DNA of 64,000 bases, taken from NCBI GenBank assembly GCA_012934845.2, contig WNNJ02003593.1, forward strand, positions 1-64,000. Reading direction: 5' to 3'. A model generated the notes under the pieces. The model worked only from the letters and a program-made list of their open reading frames with translations. It searched no databases and was not told the origin of the DNA. Origin of the DNA: Pomphorhynchus laevis (taxonomy: Eukaryota; Acanthocephala; Palaeacanthocephala; Echinorhynchida; Pomphorhynchidae). This document shows, in pieces, positions 1 to 9,862 of this stretch (the first letter of the stretch is position 1; each line of letters opens with the position of its first letter). A program made the position numbers and the translations under genes.

Positions 1-537
1 GAGAAAGTGGGGATCCTTGAGGTACACCCGTAATAGGGTAGAACTGACGCGCATCAGGGTCGTCTTCATAGTAAAATCGCTTGGTATACAGCAGGATCTC
101 CACTCTGTTCACAATTCTCGCAGGCAACCCGAGGGACCTGAGAGAAGAGATCACAAAGGAAATGGAGATACGGTCAAATGCAGCAAAGTCAAGGAAAACA
201 GCCACAACTAGACGATGGCTATTATCCCGACAAAACTGCTCCACCTCACCAACTGCTGAATGGACAGAGCGACCTTTGACGAACCCATGAAAACCTGGAG
301 GGATCAAATTACGCCTACTTAAATAGTCGCGGATTTTACGCGCAAGCGCTTTTTCGTAAATCGACACGAGGGCATTTTGAATCGAAATGGATCGCAGATC
401 TTTAGGGCATGAGCAGGATTTTTTCTTAGGAATAAAAACACGCTTACTATATTGATGCCTGCTACATCGGATGGGGAGGCTAAAAGCATTGTGACGGCCA
501 CCTCTCTTCTCTGATCAGCTGTCAAAAGCTGACAGAC
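1..537 (-). pseudogene. LINE reverse transcriptase, front part (copy A)
   Basis: The minus strand encodes the first RT blocks: a stretch running MTADQRREVAVTML, a basic segment, a GFHGFVKGRSVHSAV block and the A-motif region around 150-200. Here, as in copy B, one serine codon of the DFSAAFD motif is missing (it reads DFAAFD), and there is a one-base loss near 450 relative to copies B and C. The YADD part lies beyond the window. The enzyme would copy LINE RNA into DNA at the target site; this copy is broken. Confidence 0.8.
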
Positions 538-1059
538 CAGAGAAGAAAGTGGAACGACGGATTTGGAGATGCCCAGGAGTGGACCCTAGGAGTTAAGGAT
601 ATCCGTAAAAGATAGATCCCTACTCCTGAAGTTACACCAAGGCGGGATTGGTTGAGGTAATAGAGCGGCTCCATAGTTGTGTAGGGCTAATGACTCCTCC
701 AAACTTTTATCAAGGCCAACATTCTCTATCCAACCCAATGCTCTATCCTTCCAGCAAACAAACTTCTCCTTCTTGAAAATCTTCTAAAAGGAAGACTGAG
801 AAGGATTAATGCGAGCAATACTCGTCCTATTCCTACTCAGCTGGAACCTATATCTAGTGCTCCAGTATTCATTCGAGAGAGCCTATCTGGCGGAAACATA
901 GAGATTAGGGAGGTTAAGCAATTTCGCTAGGACCTTGAGTTTCGTCGGAGTAGGATTGTATATACGAACTTTATAGGTAGTTGATAAAATTGCGGTAGCT
1001 TGCGAAAAGAGGTAGGTATTAAATTCGGTCAAACTCTCATTTCTTATTCTGGGAAAGAG

Positions 1060-1770
1060 TTAGATAGCCGCTTGAAAGAGGGCCACTCTGATCGGATCAA
1101 AGTGAAACCTCCTTCGAAGCAACATATCTTCCTCAATCCTCCAACGAATTAGGTCATGAGAGGTGGACGATTGCTGGCGCGACTGTTCAGTGCAGAAGGG
1201 TTTTAACAACCACCTCGAGTGAAGCAGTAAAATGTCGAGGATAGAATTTGTTGATGTGCAATGAAAGGTAGGTGACGGGGATTTGTGAATAAGATAACCG
1301 TTCCTAGCTCTGCGAAGTGCTGCATTGATCCAACGACCAGTTCTGTCGTTGAAATCCCCAAGTATCATGTCATAACCGCTGTCAATAATAATATCCAGGA
1401 GGTCACGGTTCTTGTGAATTTCCCCTGGACGGATGTATACATTGGCTAGACTTATGCGTTTACCGTTCTTATTGAGTGAAACTAGTAAACAAGAAAGGGC
1501 TGGACATGAGTAGTTTAATAGGAGGGAGGACCTTAAGGAGCACTTAACTAAGGTCAAGAGTCCTTGAGATGAAGAGGAGTGAGGTGGGGTTGTGTACTGA
1601 GTATAGTGGGGACATATATGCTTTGGGATAATTCAAGTAATGTCCTGGGGAGACGGATAGACTGCGTCTCCTAAAGGTCTATAACACCTGCATCTCTACC
1701 AGATAGAAGTCTAAGGGCGGAAGCCCCTCCCGAGTTTCACTGAAGGATATTCAGTGAAAAAGGCTTACGA
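1060..1770 (-). pseudogene. LINE apurinic-like endonuclease and linker (copy A)
   Basis: The minus strand carries an exonuclease-endonuclease-phosphatase fold: an ILQ-NSGGASALRLLSGRDA start near 1730, then LANVYIRPGEIHKNRD and the catalytic LGDFNDRTGRW block, followed by a linker rich in RRRFHFDPIRVALFQ. The tryptophan of the usual ILQWN start is a stop in this copy. A diagnostic serine (HKSPSPTF) is shared with copy C and differs from proline in copy B. In Jockey elements this domain nicks the target DNA. Confidence 0.8.
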
Positions 1771-1890
1771 GTACTCTGCATTGTGATGGATTAGTTGGAT
1801 GGGGAATTGCCTACCTAGACAAAGCTAGGTGCAGGAAGGTTGCCCTTCCCACCACTAGCCCCCTCCAAGGAAGGTACTTGCCCCTGGGAC

Positions 1891-2126
1891 CTTGAGTTTT
1901 GTCGTAGTGGAACTGAAAATGCGACCTTTATAGGTTGTCGAAAGTAACGCAGTAGCTTGCGAAGAGAGGTAGGAATTAAATTCAGTTAAACTCTCATTTC
2001 CAATTCGGTGGAAGCGTTAAATAGCTGCTTGAAAGGAAGCCACTCTGATCGGGTCAAAGTGGAATCTTCTACGAAGCAGCATATCCTCTTCTATCCGCCA
2101 GCGAATTAGATCATGAGAGGTGGACG
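1891..2126 (-). mobile_element. Chimeric Jockey linker segment
   Basis: About 235 bp of the linker between endonuclease and RT from a related but diverged Jockey lineage is joined to the ORF1 end of copy A at a CCCCTGGG|ACCTTGAG junction. The same segment with the same junction occurs at 33809-34047 in copy C, so the join predates the separation of those two copies. Its other end abuts the 3' end of copy D near 2127. Confidence 0.75.
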
Positions 2127-3240
2127 ATGTTGGGTAAACGAGAGACGAGGAGCTTAAGAAACCTTAGCCTTTGCTCTGGGAGACGTCCTCTTGAGAAGAA
2201 GACTAATCCCGAGATAGCCCAGGTACCCCAAAGGCGCACCTGGGTTTTCCCATTCAACGACAGATGCTGGGCCCGTTTCAGAGCCCACCTAGCTTTCTTC
2301 AGGATACGTTTGAGTCTATCCAGGTCGGCTTTCGCCGACCAGTTCACCGAAACGGTGAACCCCAGGTATTTTACTCGACTTGTGAAGACAGGGAGTGGTT
2401 CGGATGCAAATATGGAGGAGAGCGTAGAGAGTGCTAGTCTCTTAAGTTTTTTCTTGGTTGCAGGGGAGCCATGAAAGACAACCACCTGCGATTTAGCGGA
2501 GTTTAGAATAAGGTTGGATCTAGGCAACTGGTCTTTTAATCTTAAAAAGAAGCGGCTGATGTCCGAGTCTACGTCTTTGCACCTGCGTCTAGTGAACAGG
2601 GCTGTGATGTCATCAGCGTACACCACTAGACATTGATCACGTTTACATATTTCGAATAGATTGATGGAGTTAGCAAGATATAAGATAGGAGAGAAAGGGG
2701 AGCCTTGAGTCACACAATTAATAGGGTAGAACTGAAGCGCATCAGGCTCGTCATCATAATAGAATCTCTTGGTGTACAGCAGTATCCCCACCCTGTTAAC
2801 AATTCTCGTAGGTAACCCGAGGGACCTGAGAGAAGAGATAACAAAAGGGATGGAGATGCGGTCAAATGCAAGGGAAATATCAGGGAAAACAGCAACAGCT
2901 AGCTGATGACTGTTCTCCTGTCAAAAACGAAACACTTCACCAGCTGCTGAATGGATCGAGCGACTTTTGACAAACCCATGGAAACCAAGTGGGATTAAAT
3001 TTCGCCTACTCAGATGATCACGGATTCTACGGGCAAGCGCTTATTTGTAGATCGAGACGAGGGAATTTTGAATCGAAATGGGCCGCAGGTCTTTAGGACA
3101 AAAGACCGGATACTTTTTGGGTAAAAAAATTCTTTTACTAACATTGATGCCGGCCACATCAGATGGAGTGGCTAATAGCATTGTGACATCCACCTACCTT
3201 CTTTGATCGGCTGTCAAAAGTTGACATACACGAGAAGAGA
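2111..3240 (-). pseudogene. LINE reverse transcriptase (copy D)
   Basis: The minus strand encodes RT motifs including QGSPFSPILYLANSI, the catalytic VVYADDITALF block near 2610, a FHGSPATKKKLKRL segment and the post-RT thumb region VKYLGFTVSVNWSAKADLDRL. The upstream A-motif portion (about 2870) and a VKRSIHSAAGE-like block (about 2960) lie in other frames, so the gene is broken. RT motif spacing matches copies B and C. Confidence 0.8.
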
Positions 3241-3406
3241 GTGGAGCGACGGATTAGGAGGTGCCCGGAAGAGGCCCCCAGACGTCGAGAATATATGTGA
3301 CAGATAAGTCTACTCCTGAAGTTTCCCCAGTGCGGAATTGGTTGCGGTGATTGCGTGGCTCCATAATTGTGTAGGGCTACTGACTCCTCCAAAACTTTAT
3401 CAAGGC

Positions 3407-4470
3407 CTATACTACGGATCCAACCCAAATCCCTATCCTTCCAACAAACGAACTTTTCCTTCTTGAATATCTTCCAAAAGGAAGACTGAGAAGGGTCAAG
3501 ACGAGCAATATTTGCCTATCCCTACTAAGCTGGAACCAATATCTGGTGCGCCAGTATTCATTCGAGAGGGTCCCTCTGGCGGAAGAAGAGAGATTAGGGA
3601 GGTTCTGTAGTTTAGCTAGGACATTGAGTTTTGCCAGAGTGGGACTAAAAATGCGACCTTTATAGGTTGTCGAAAGTAATGCGGTTGCTTGCGAAGATAG
3701 GTAGGAATTAAATTCGGTTAAACTCTCATTACCTTTTCGTGAGAAGCGTTGGATAGCTGACTGAAAGAAAGCCACTCTGATCGGGTCAAAGTGGAATCTT
3801 CTTAGAAGCAGCATATCCTCTTCTATCCGCCAGCGAATTAGGTCATGAGAGGTGAACAGATGTTGTTTCGACTGCTCCGTACAGAAGGGTTTAAAAACCA
3901 CCTCTAATGTAGCAATAGTAAGTCGAGGAGTGAATTCGTTGATGTGCAATGAAAGGTTGGGGACGGTGGTTTATGAATAAGATAACCGTTCCTGGCTCTG
4001 CGGAGTGCTGCATTAATCCAACGACCAGTTCTGTCGTTGAAGTCACCTAGTACCATGTCATAGCTGCCGTCAATAATCCCATCCAGAAAGTCACGGTTCT
4101 TGTGAATCTCCCCTGGACGAATGTAAACGTTGGCAAGACTGAGGCGTTTACCGTTCTTAGCGAGTGACATTACTAGACAAGATAGGGCTGGACAAGAGTA
4201 GTTTAGCAAGAGAAAAGATCTTAAAGAGCACTTAACTAAGGTCGAGAGACCTTGAGATAAAGAGGAGTGAGGCGGGGTTATGTACGGAGTAAAGTTGTAA
4301 TATATGTGCTTAGGGATAAATCGAGTAATGTCCTGGGGGAGAAGGATAGACCGTGTCTCCTGAAGGACTATAACATCTGCGTCTCTTCCAGATAAAAGTC
4401 TAAGGGCAGAAGCACCTCCCGAATTCCATTGAAGAATATTCAGTGAAAAAGGCTCAGGCTTACTCACCAT
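3407..4470 (-). pseudogene. LINE endonuclease plus linker (copy D)
   Basis: The longest clean endonuclease in the window starts MVSKPEPFSLNILQWNSGG at 4470 and includes VIVLQETRS, LANVYIRPGEIHKNRDFLDG, VLGDFNDRTGRW and STNSLLDLLLLH. It retains the ILQWN motif tryptophan lost in copy A. A frame change near 3904 leads into the linker (FKPFCTEQSKQHLF, then RRFHFDPIRVAFFQ). The ILQWN and DFN motifs are typical of Jockey and I-type endonucleases. Confidence 0.8.
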
Positions 4471-4474
4471 TGTG

Positions 4475-5212
4475 TTAAATTAGTTGGAAGGGGGATGCCA
4501 ACCTAGACAGAGCTAGGTGCAAGAGGGTTATCCCCTTGCCACTAGCACCGTCCAGGGTCGGACCCCCCCAAGGCAGTATCTTCATTTCCCGAGGAGGCCT
4601 TAGACTTCAACAATTTTCCGATCTTGATAGGAGGAACGGACTGAGCTGACCCGTCACGCTTCTTAGTGCGGGGGTATACAACAAATCGGCTGGAACTGGT
4701 GCCACCGTGGGAGTGCCCACAAGAGAGGAGACAAGTTGAATCAAAAAGCTTGTAGTTCACTAATAATCATCTTTTTCTGGTTAGCCAGAAGATTTATAAT
4801 GTCATTATTAGACATCCGATATGGAGCGGCAGCGGCAGGGTACGATTTCGTAATCGGCTTAGAAAATCTCTGTCTGTAGGCTTTAAACAGGGTGCATTTT
4901 TTCGAGCATGCGGGGTGCACTCCCCCACAGTTCACACAATCAGGTGTGGCAAGGCATTTGTCGTTGCTAGCCAGGTGCGGTCAGTCACCCTTGCCACAAA
5001 CACCACAAACAGAGGAATTAGAACATGTGGAGGACCAGTGCCCCAGACGTGATATTTTTGGCAATGAGGGTAGGTGAGGGTGTCCTCATTTATCAGTAAG
5101 AATTTCAAATTGAATCCCAAGAAGGGATTAACTGTTGATGCGGCAAGAATATGCCCGTTGTTTAGATCCGTCTCAGCAAAGGCAACTGGGAGCGGGTCAA
5201 AATGTCAAGGCA
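4475..5212 (-). pseudogene. LINE ORF1 C-terminal part with zinc knuckles (copy D)
   Basis: In broken frames the minus strand encodes CCHC-type knuckles: a CGVCGKGD-containing one near 5000 and CVNCGGVHPACSKKC at 4935-4890. A basic stretch (LFKAYRQRFSKP) and an alanine-rich linker with a MSNNDIINLL helix follow. This is the nucleic-acid-binding ORF1 protein of Jockey-like elements. Sequence to the right of 5213 no longer matches. Confidence 0.7.
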
Positions 5213-6066
5213 TCATTTGCATGAAAGAAATTAATATATAATATATTAATTATAATATATCGTATTATTTAATATATAATTATATATGACAATACTTATA
5301 TAATTATATATTCATACTATTTAATATTAAAAATTATATTCATTAAATATAAAAATAATTATCAATACTAATTAATAATCGCACGCCTGAACGGCACGCT
5401 GAAACGAGCAACAGGCTGCGCAGAGGTAAGTAGCTATCTGATCCATTGGCTGAGCGTAGCTATCCAGCAAGGGAACCCTGCTTGCGTTGTAGAGGCGATG
5501 GCAGAAAAACTATTAGTCAATTTTTAATTGACTTGTGTCTTTTGAATATTGTATTGTCTATTAAATTTCCGAATATATTAATTAATAATGATTTATAATT
5601 AATTATATTTATATATAAATAGATAAATGGTCTTAGTTAGCAAATATCTAATTTAGTTAAATATCGTGAGCAATATTGGCCAAAACAAACATTATTTCAA
5701 ATCAATAAATATGTATGAAATAAAGGAAAAAATTAATAATTTATGAAATTGGCAGCGTCTCGTAATATATGTCCTTCTTCCGATTGTAATTATATTATCT
5801 TTCAAGACTTTAAAGCTTTATTAACTTAAAAATCTTAAATGATAATATATATCAAATCTTAACATATTGTTCGAAAAGCTTTGAATAAACTTTTGACTTT
5901 TTCTCAATTTCTTCATGTACCTCATTAATAATTTAATATACCTGAAGAAATCTTAATAGTCAAGATAACATTCATCATCACCTCATTTCGGTGAAAATGC
6001 TTTAGATTTTCTATAATTATACTTATTTATATTCAGCTAATTCAACTTTTAAAGCAGTAAACTTAC
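5213..6066. other. AT-rich spacer with a GC-rich islet
   Basis: Mostly simple AT sequence with many TATA and AATTA runs. A sharply GC-richer islet lies at about 5380-5515 (CGCACGCCTGAACGG to GTAGAGGCGATGGC). It has no ORF, no tRNA cloverleaf that I could draw and no match elsewhere in the window. It may be a short insertion such as a MITE; the family is unknown. Confidence 0.4.
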
Positions 6067-6221
6067 GATAAGTAGCAACCCATTCTGTTGGAATTTGGTT
6101 CGGTTCAGCATCCGCTGAATCAACACCGCTATTAGATACATTTAAAAGAGGGCTGTCATCATCTAAATGTGACAATTCGATATCGTTTAAATCAGAATAT
6201 TTAGTCTCTATCATCAAAAAT
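6067..6221 (-). CDS. Possible orphan internal exon of a host gene
   Basis: The minus strand has an open segment bounded by an acceptor-like TTTTCTAG (plus 6222-6229) and a perfect GTAAGT donor (plus 6061-6066). It encodes an acidic peptide starting FLMIETKYSDLNDIELSHL, followed by DDDSPLLNVSNSGVDSADAE and ending PTEWVATY. Codon use and composition look more protein-like than the surrounding AT-rich DNA. No flanking exon was identified within 1 kb. If the donor is ignored the frame continues to a TAA at 6023. It could be a real exon, a duplicated exon or chance. I do not recognise the family. Confidence 0.35.
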
Positions 6222-7190
6222 CTAGAAAATAAATTAAAAAAATTGATTAATATTTTTAAAATAAACAACAATAATTAGTCAAATATATATTAAAATGGAT
6301 TAAATTAGATTAAATTAAAATTTCCGACGCCAAATGAATTAAATCATCGATTTTATTGTATTAGATGCTAAATAAAGTATAAAATAGCAATTACTACACA
6401 GCCAATTGTGAAGTGTGCACCACTAATGAATGGTAATAAGGGCAAAACATCAGCTATTAAGATTAATAGTTTCTACCTTCATTTCTGCTATCTATTCCAA
6501 TAAAATGAATATTTTACATAAATTTTAATTTTTATCGATCAACGACACAATACGATTATCTATATTATTTACTAATATTAATCAATGTTTAGACCACACG
6601 AAGTAATACCTGGTCACAATTTATGAAAACATTTAAACGTAAAAATACGAATATTTGTTTATAAAATAAACTTCTGAATTGATTAACTTTTTTACAATAT
6701 TTTGGGATATTTAAATATAATTAGTATTGACAGTTGATGAAGAAGATGCTTTCTGAATATTCAATTGTCGATAAATAGATGCGATTATAACGTGTTCAAA
6801 TTTATAAATTTTAGCGTAACGACATTCATTTAATCTGAATTTTCTTCTAACGAAATTCTCGATGTATACATTTGACCTACTTAAAACATTCTATATATTA
6901 ATAAGACCGTTAAGAATTAGTAATTCATTGACGATACTTTTGTTGATATTAGGTCTACATTTTAATCATATATTCATTTTATTACTTATATAAGAATTAC
7001 TAATATATCACATACATAGCGTTTAAACTTAATACATATTAGAATAAGAGTGATTTTTAAATTTGAAATATGTTAAAACGATTATATTAAATGGAATTTA
7101 TTAAAATAGATAGAAATTAAAAAAATTTCAGTCTATACTAATTTGCATTAAATTAATCCTTTTAAGAAATTATTAAAACGAATATTAATC
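6222..7190. other. AT-rich noncoding stretch
   Basis: No open frame with protein-like composition, and no repeat shared with the rest of the window, was found here. It separates the orphan exon from the first Penelope-like fragments. Confidence 0.5.
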
Positions 7191-7362
7191 ATATTTAACA
7201 TATTTTTGCATGAGTATTCATGCATACCATATAATATTAAATATGATACATTAAAATTGAACTATTATCTAGGTAGGCTCGTTCTATACTATATAGGTAG
7301 CCTCATTCTATACTATCATTATATACAACACTTATCCAGGTAGCATTATTCTATACTATTAT

Positions 7363-7852
7363 CCAGGTAGCCTCATTCGTAATAAAACCAATATTAATGA
7401 TAAATAATATATATATCTTGATATGAACATTAAATTAACATCAATTATAACTACTTTTAATTTATATCGTAAAGATGACATATTTAATTCTAATAATTTT
7501 TATTCAATTAGTGAACAAATTTATCCAAAAAGCCTTTTTCTTAACAAAACCAATATTGATGATAAAAAAGGTGTATATCTAGATATGAACATTAAATTAA
7601 CATTAATTAAAACTACTATTAATTTAATATCGTAAAGATGACATATTTAAATTTACAAGAAACATATTTTTGCATAAGCATTCATGTATACCATATAATA
7701 TAAAATATAATACATTAATTAATGAAATTTTACGAATTGCAACAATTTGTAAAGATATTAGCTTTCTTCAAAATCATTTAAATAATTTAATAGGTGCATA
7801 TTTTAAACTAGGTTACAATGATAATACCATCAAACAGAAAATAGTAAAATAA
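7363..7852 (+). pseudogene. PLE reverse transcriptase C-terminal pieces
   Basis: Two tandem partial copies of the PLE RT end. Both carry the LDMNIKLT segment that follows the YIDD motif, and the second goes on through a HSCIPYNIKYNTL block to FKLGYNDNTIKQKIVK at 7852. They closely resemble 11390-11749 in the second PLE, so the pieces are duplicates of one family. The upstream catalytic motifs are absent here. Confidence 0.75.
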
Positions 7853-7870
7853 ATAAATCAACACAATAAT

Positions 7871-8009
7871 GTCCAATGATACGTTCGATGTGCTTTATAA
7901 TTGTTCTGGTCGTTTAATTATCGAGAGGAATAGAAAAAGAAAATTGTTGTTCACACATTTTCTTTTTCTATTCCTCTCGATATTTAAACGCCCTGAACTA
8001 CACAATAAT
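7871..8009. repeat. Palindromic insert inside the PLE tail
   Basis: Arms of about 42 nt (7903-7944 and 7957-7998, including ATCGAGAGGAATAGAAAAAG and its complement) enclose a 12 nt loop. ACACAATAAT occurs just before the insert (7861-7870) and again at 8000-8009, where the PLE tail resumes as in the sister copy at about 11748. This looks like a small fold-back insertion with a 10 bp target-site duplication. Confidence 0.6.
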
Positions 8010-8254
8010 ATTAAAATAAAATTTTAAATCTTAAGTGGAAAATTTTTGTGGATGGATAATAAATAATTAAGATTGTATTAGATTAAGATACTAGATAAAT
8101 GACCTCTGTCAGAAATACTGAAACTATGTATTATTGGTTACGACTTTATTATTTTTTCTTATTTTCAAACAAGTTTGATGGATTATTAATTTTTAAAAAA
8201 AGAAAGAAGTTTGCATCCTAAGGTGTTTACACTTTAAAATGTAAACTGCTTCAC

Positions 8255-8455
8255 GTGATCACGTTTAAGAGACCAGGTAATGGACCAATAGCTAGGTCGC
8301 GTAGCGCCTGGAGTGAAGGTGGTAGATCTTTATAGATCTTGTTCCAGCCTGCAACCGCCTTAAGCAGGGCAGCCCCCTGTTAGATGATGCTGGATGGCCC
8401 CTTGTAAGTTTAGTCTGAGTCAACTAAACTAGGTGGCGACACCGAAAAAGCAACG
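8255..8455. other. GC-richer block before the GIY-YIG domain
   Basis: Between the PLE RT tail and the GIY-YIG coding piece is a block far richer in GC than its surroundings, with several short inverted pairs (AGATCTTTATAGATCT; AGTTTAGTCTGAGTCAACTAAACT). It has no convincing ORF. It may be the untranslated or terminal-repeat part of a PLE. I could not draw a complete hammerhead in it. Confidence 0.35.
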
Positions 8456-8469
8456 TTAAAAATTATGAA

Positions 8470-9142
8470 TAAAAAGTTACATGTACTCAACCAGATTGGA
8501 AAAATACGTAAGTACTAATGATTTTAATTTTATATCTTTTAAATGTAACAGAAAAAATTGTATAGTTTGTGATATTATAAATAATAATTGTATTGTAAGT
8601 AATACGACAAACAAATGTTTTTCATTAAATATTAATAATAATTGTAACCGTAATACCGCAGGTGTAGTGTATCTAATACAATGTACATGTGGATTGCAAT
8701 ACATTGGAAAACATATCAAATGTTAAAAACTAGGTTTAGGCAACACATATATAATATACATCATAATAGTCAAATTATATTTTATAAACATATGAGATTA
8801 ATAGAACATGATATTAAAAACTGTAAATTATTTATTTTGGAACATATTATTGAAGAAAATAAGACAATATTAAATCAAAAACTATTAGAAAAAGAAGATT
8901 TTTGGATTAAAACGCTTAATTCCATGTACCCGTTAGGATTGAATGACGTGGTACAAGGAATAAGCAGTAGTATAGTAAATAATAAACAACTATATTATAA
9001 TAAGCCGGTAAAACGCAAGCCAAGAAGTCATGGTGATAAAATGAATATGAAAAATAAACTGAAAAATATTAAAAATGAAAAGTATATAAATGAACAATTA
9101 GAAATATTAAAACTACTTTTAAGAGACAAATTACTGTTGTAA
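8470..9142 (+). pseudogene. PLE GIY-YIG endonuclease (two frames)
   Basis: The first frame (8481-8726) has a Cys-rich linker (CNRKNCIVCDI) and the hallmark VVYLIQCTCGLQYIGKH. The second frame (8681-9142) goes on with the conserved LKTRFRQHIYNI and a FYKHMRLIEHD block, ending in a basic tail. The two overlap with one frame change right after the YIG motif. The Cys linker before GIY-YIG and the R-x-x-x-H motif are typical of Penelope/Poseidon-type PLEs, where the domain cuts target DNA. By eye it is fairly intact. Confidence 0.8.
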
Positions 9143-9394
9143 TAATATAAAAGTCAAGAGACTTCAATACGTTTTACAGCCATTTTTGCGTCCCTCATAG
9201 ATGCAACAAGCGCTTCAAGATTAGTACTTTTAAGAGATAATAAACTAAAAAATCTTTATATAAATATAAGAAGTTTTTCTAAAAATATCATTAGCTTAAT
9301 AAATCAAAGATTAATTAACGAATATAATAGGTTGAGTTGTATAGTAGACAGTTATTGTAATATAAAATACTATAATCGGACGATAAATGTTAAT

Positions 9395-9525
9395 AATCAA
9401 ATCAGCTAACTGAGTCTACGTATTTAATATAATTATAAAATAAACAAAACATAATAAAGCTAAATCAAAATTTAATAATTAAAAAATATAAAATTAATAA
9501 TTGTTTTTAGACTTTCTATAATTTA
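9395..9525 (+). repeat. Dispersed repeat with GAGTCTACG core, copy 1
   Basis: Begins AATCAAATCAGCTAACTGAG and continues with an AT-rich tail. It is almost identical to 60692-60812 and to the first 76 bp at 61161-61236. More distant relatives occur at 16249-16310 (plus) and 35045-35090 (minus). It follows a PLE here, so it may be part of a PLE terminal region. Confidence 0.7.
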
Positions 9526-9527
9526 AA

Positions 9528-9592
9528 AATACACACTAATTTAAAAATACACACTAATTTAAAAATACACACTAATTTAAAATACACACTGA
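9528..9592 (+). repeat. Short tandem repeat, 18 bp unit
   Basis: Just under four copies of AATTTAAAAATACACACT; the last unit is one A shorter. It directly follows the dispersed repeat. Confidence 0.85.
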
Positions 9593-9644
9593 TCATAAAA
9601 TTCATTAATAAATACTAAACCCACAATTTTCTTCCATTTCAAAT

Positions 9645-9862
9645 ATATAGTTATTATAGGAACGAAGAAGAAAATATCCTTTATTTGATAAAAATTCTAT
9701 ATTTCGATAGCTCCTGCTATCATCATCAGGATTACAAAAAATTGTTTCAAAAAATGCGAAACATTTTTTTCGTAATCCTGATGATAATAGCAGGAGCTAT
9801 CGAAATATAGAATTTTTATCAAATAAAGGATATATTCTTCTTCGTTCCTATAATAACTATAT
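9645..9862. repeat. Long palindrome with PLE-type hammerhead core in both arms
   Basis: Two near-perfect inverted arms of about 90 bp (9645-9734 and 9772-9862) flank a 37 nt spacer. In the right arm the plus strand reads CTGATGA (9778-9784), a GC-rich hairpin around AGGA and GAAA (9802-9805). The left arm gives the same on the minus strand with a better hairpin, GATAGC-AGGA-GCTATC. CTGATGA, hairpin, GAAA is the hammerhead core described from PLE terminal repeats. Stem III is short (ATA with TAT) and stem I is unclear, so activity is uncertain. A decayed single arm is at 27985-28080. Confidence 0.6.

Larger units (their letters stand above)
1..1893 (-). mobile_element. Jockey-type LINE, copy A (cut by window edge)
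   Basis: A minus-strand non-LTR retrotransposon that runs off the left edge. Read from 1893 down to 1, it holds the end of ORF1, an apurinic-type endonuclease, a linker and the front half of a reverse transcriptase. It is nearly identical by eye to 24651-26530 (copy B) and 31925-33810 (copy C). No RNase H domain follows the RT in the sister copies, which fits the Jockey clade rather than the I clade. Several stops and frameshifts make it non-functional. Its right end is an abrupt join to a related but diverged LINE segment near 1891. Confidence 0.85.
2127..5212 (-). mobile_element. Jockey-type LINE, copy D (diverged)
   Basis: A second minus-strand Jockey element, about 3.1 kb, in normal order: ORF1 end with zinc knuckles (about 5210-4540), endonuclease (4470-3904), linker and RT (3950-2130). 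By eye it is clearly diverged from copies A to C over its whole length. It is 5' truncated where AT-rich DNA starts near 5213. Stops and frameshifts are scattered through it. Confidence 0.8.
7195..9400 (+). mobile_element. Penelope-like element cluster 1 (partly tandem)
   Basis: A plus-strand PLE relic made of several overlapping pieces. There are three partial copies of the RT C-terminal region (7195-7255, 7363-7475, 7476-7852), a palindromic insert, a GC-rich block (8255-8455) and a GIY-YIG endonuclease (8470-9142). A tail reaches a repeat that begins near 9395. RT followed by GIY-YIG is the standard order of Penelope-type PLEs. Stretches near 7290-7380 repeat CAGGTAGC(C)TCATTC several times, suggesting template slippage. 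Many stops make it defunct. Confidence 0.75.

Noticed and set aside
17-290. Plus-strand open frames over LINE RT copies (also at 24658-24931 and 31934-32210)
   Set aside because: They are shadows of the minus-strand RT, repeated in every copy because the copies are nearly identical.
8255-8455. tRNA or SINE head
   Set aside because: GC-richer than its surroundings, but no A/B box pair or cloverleaf could be drawn.
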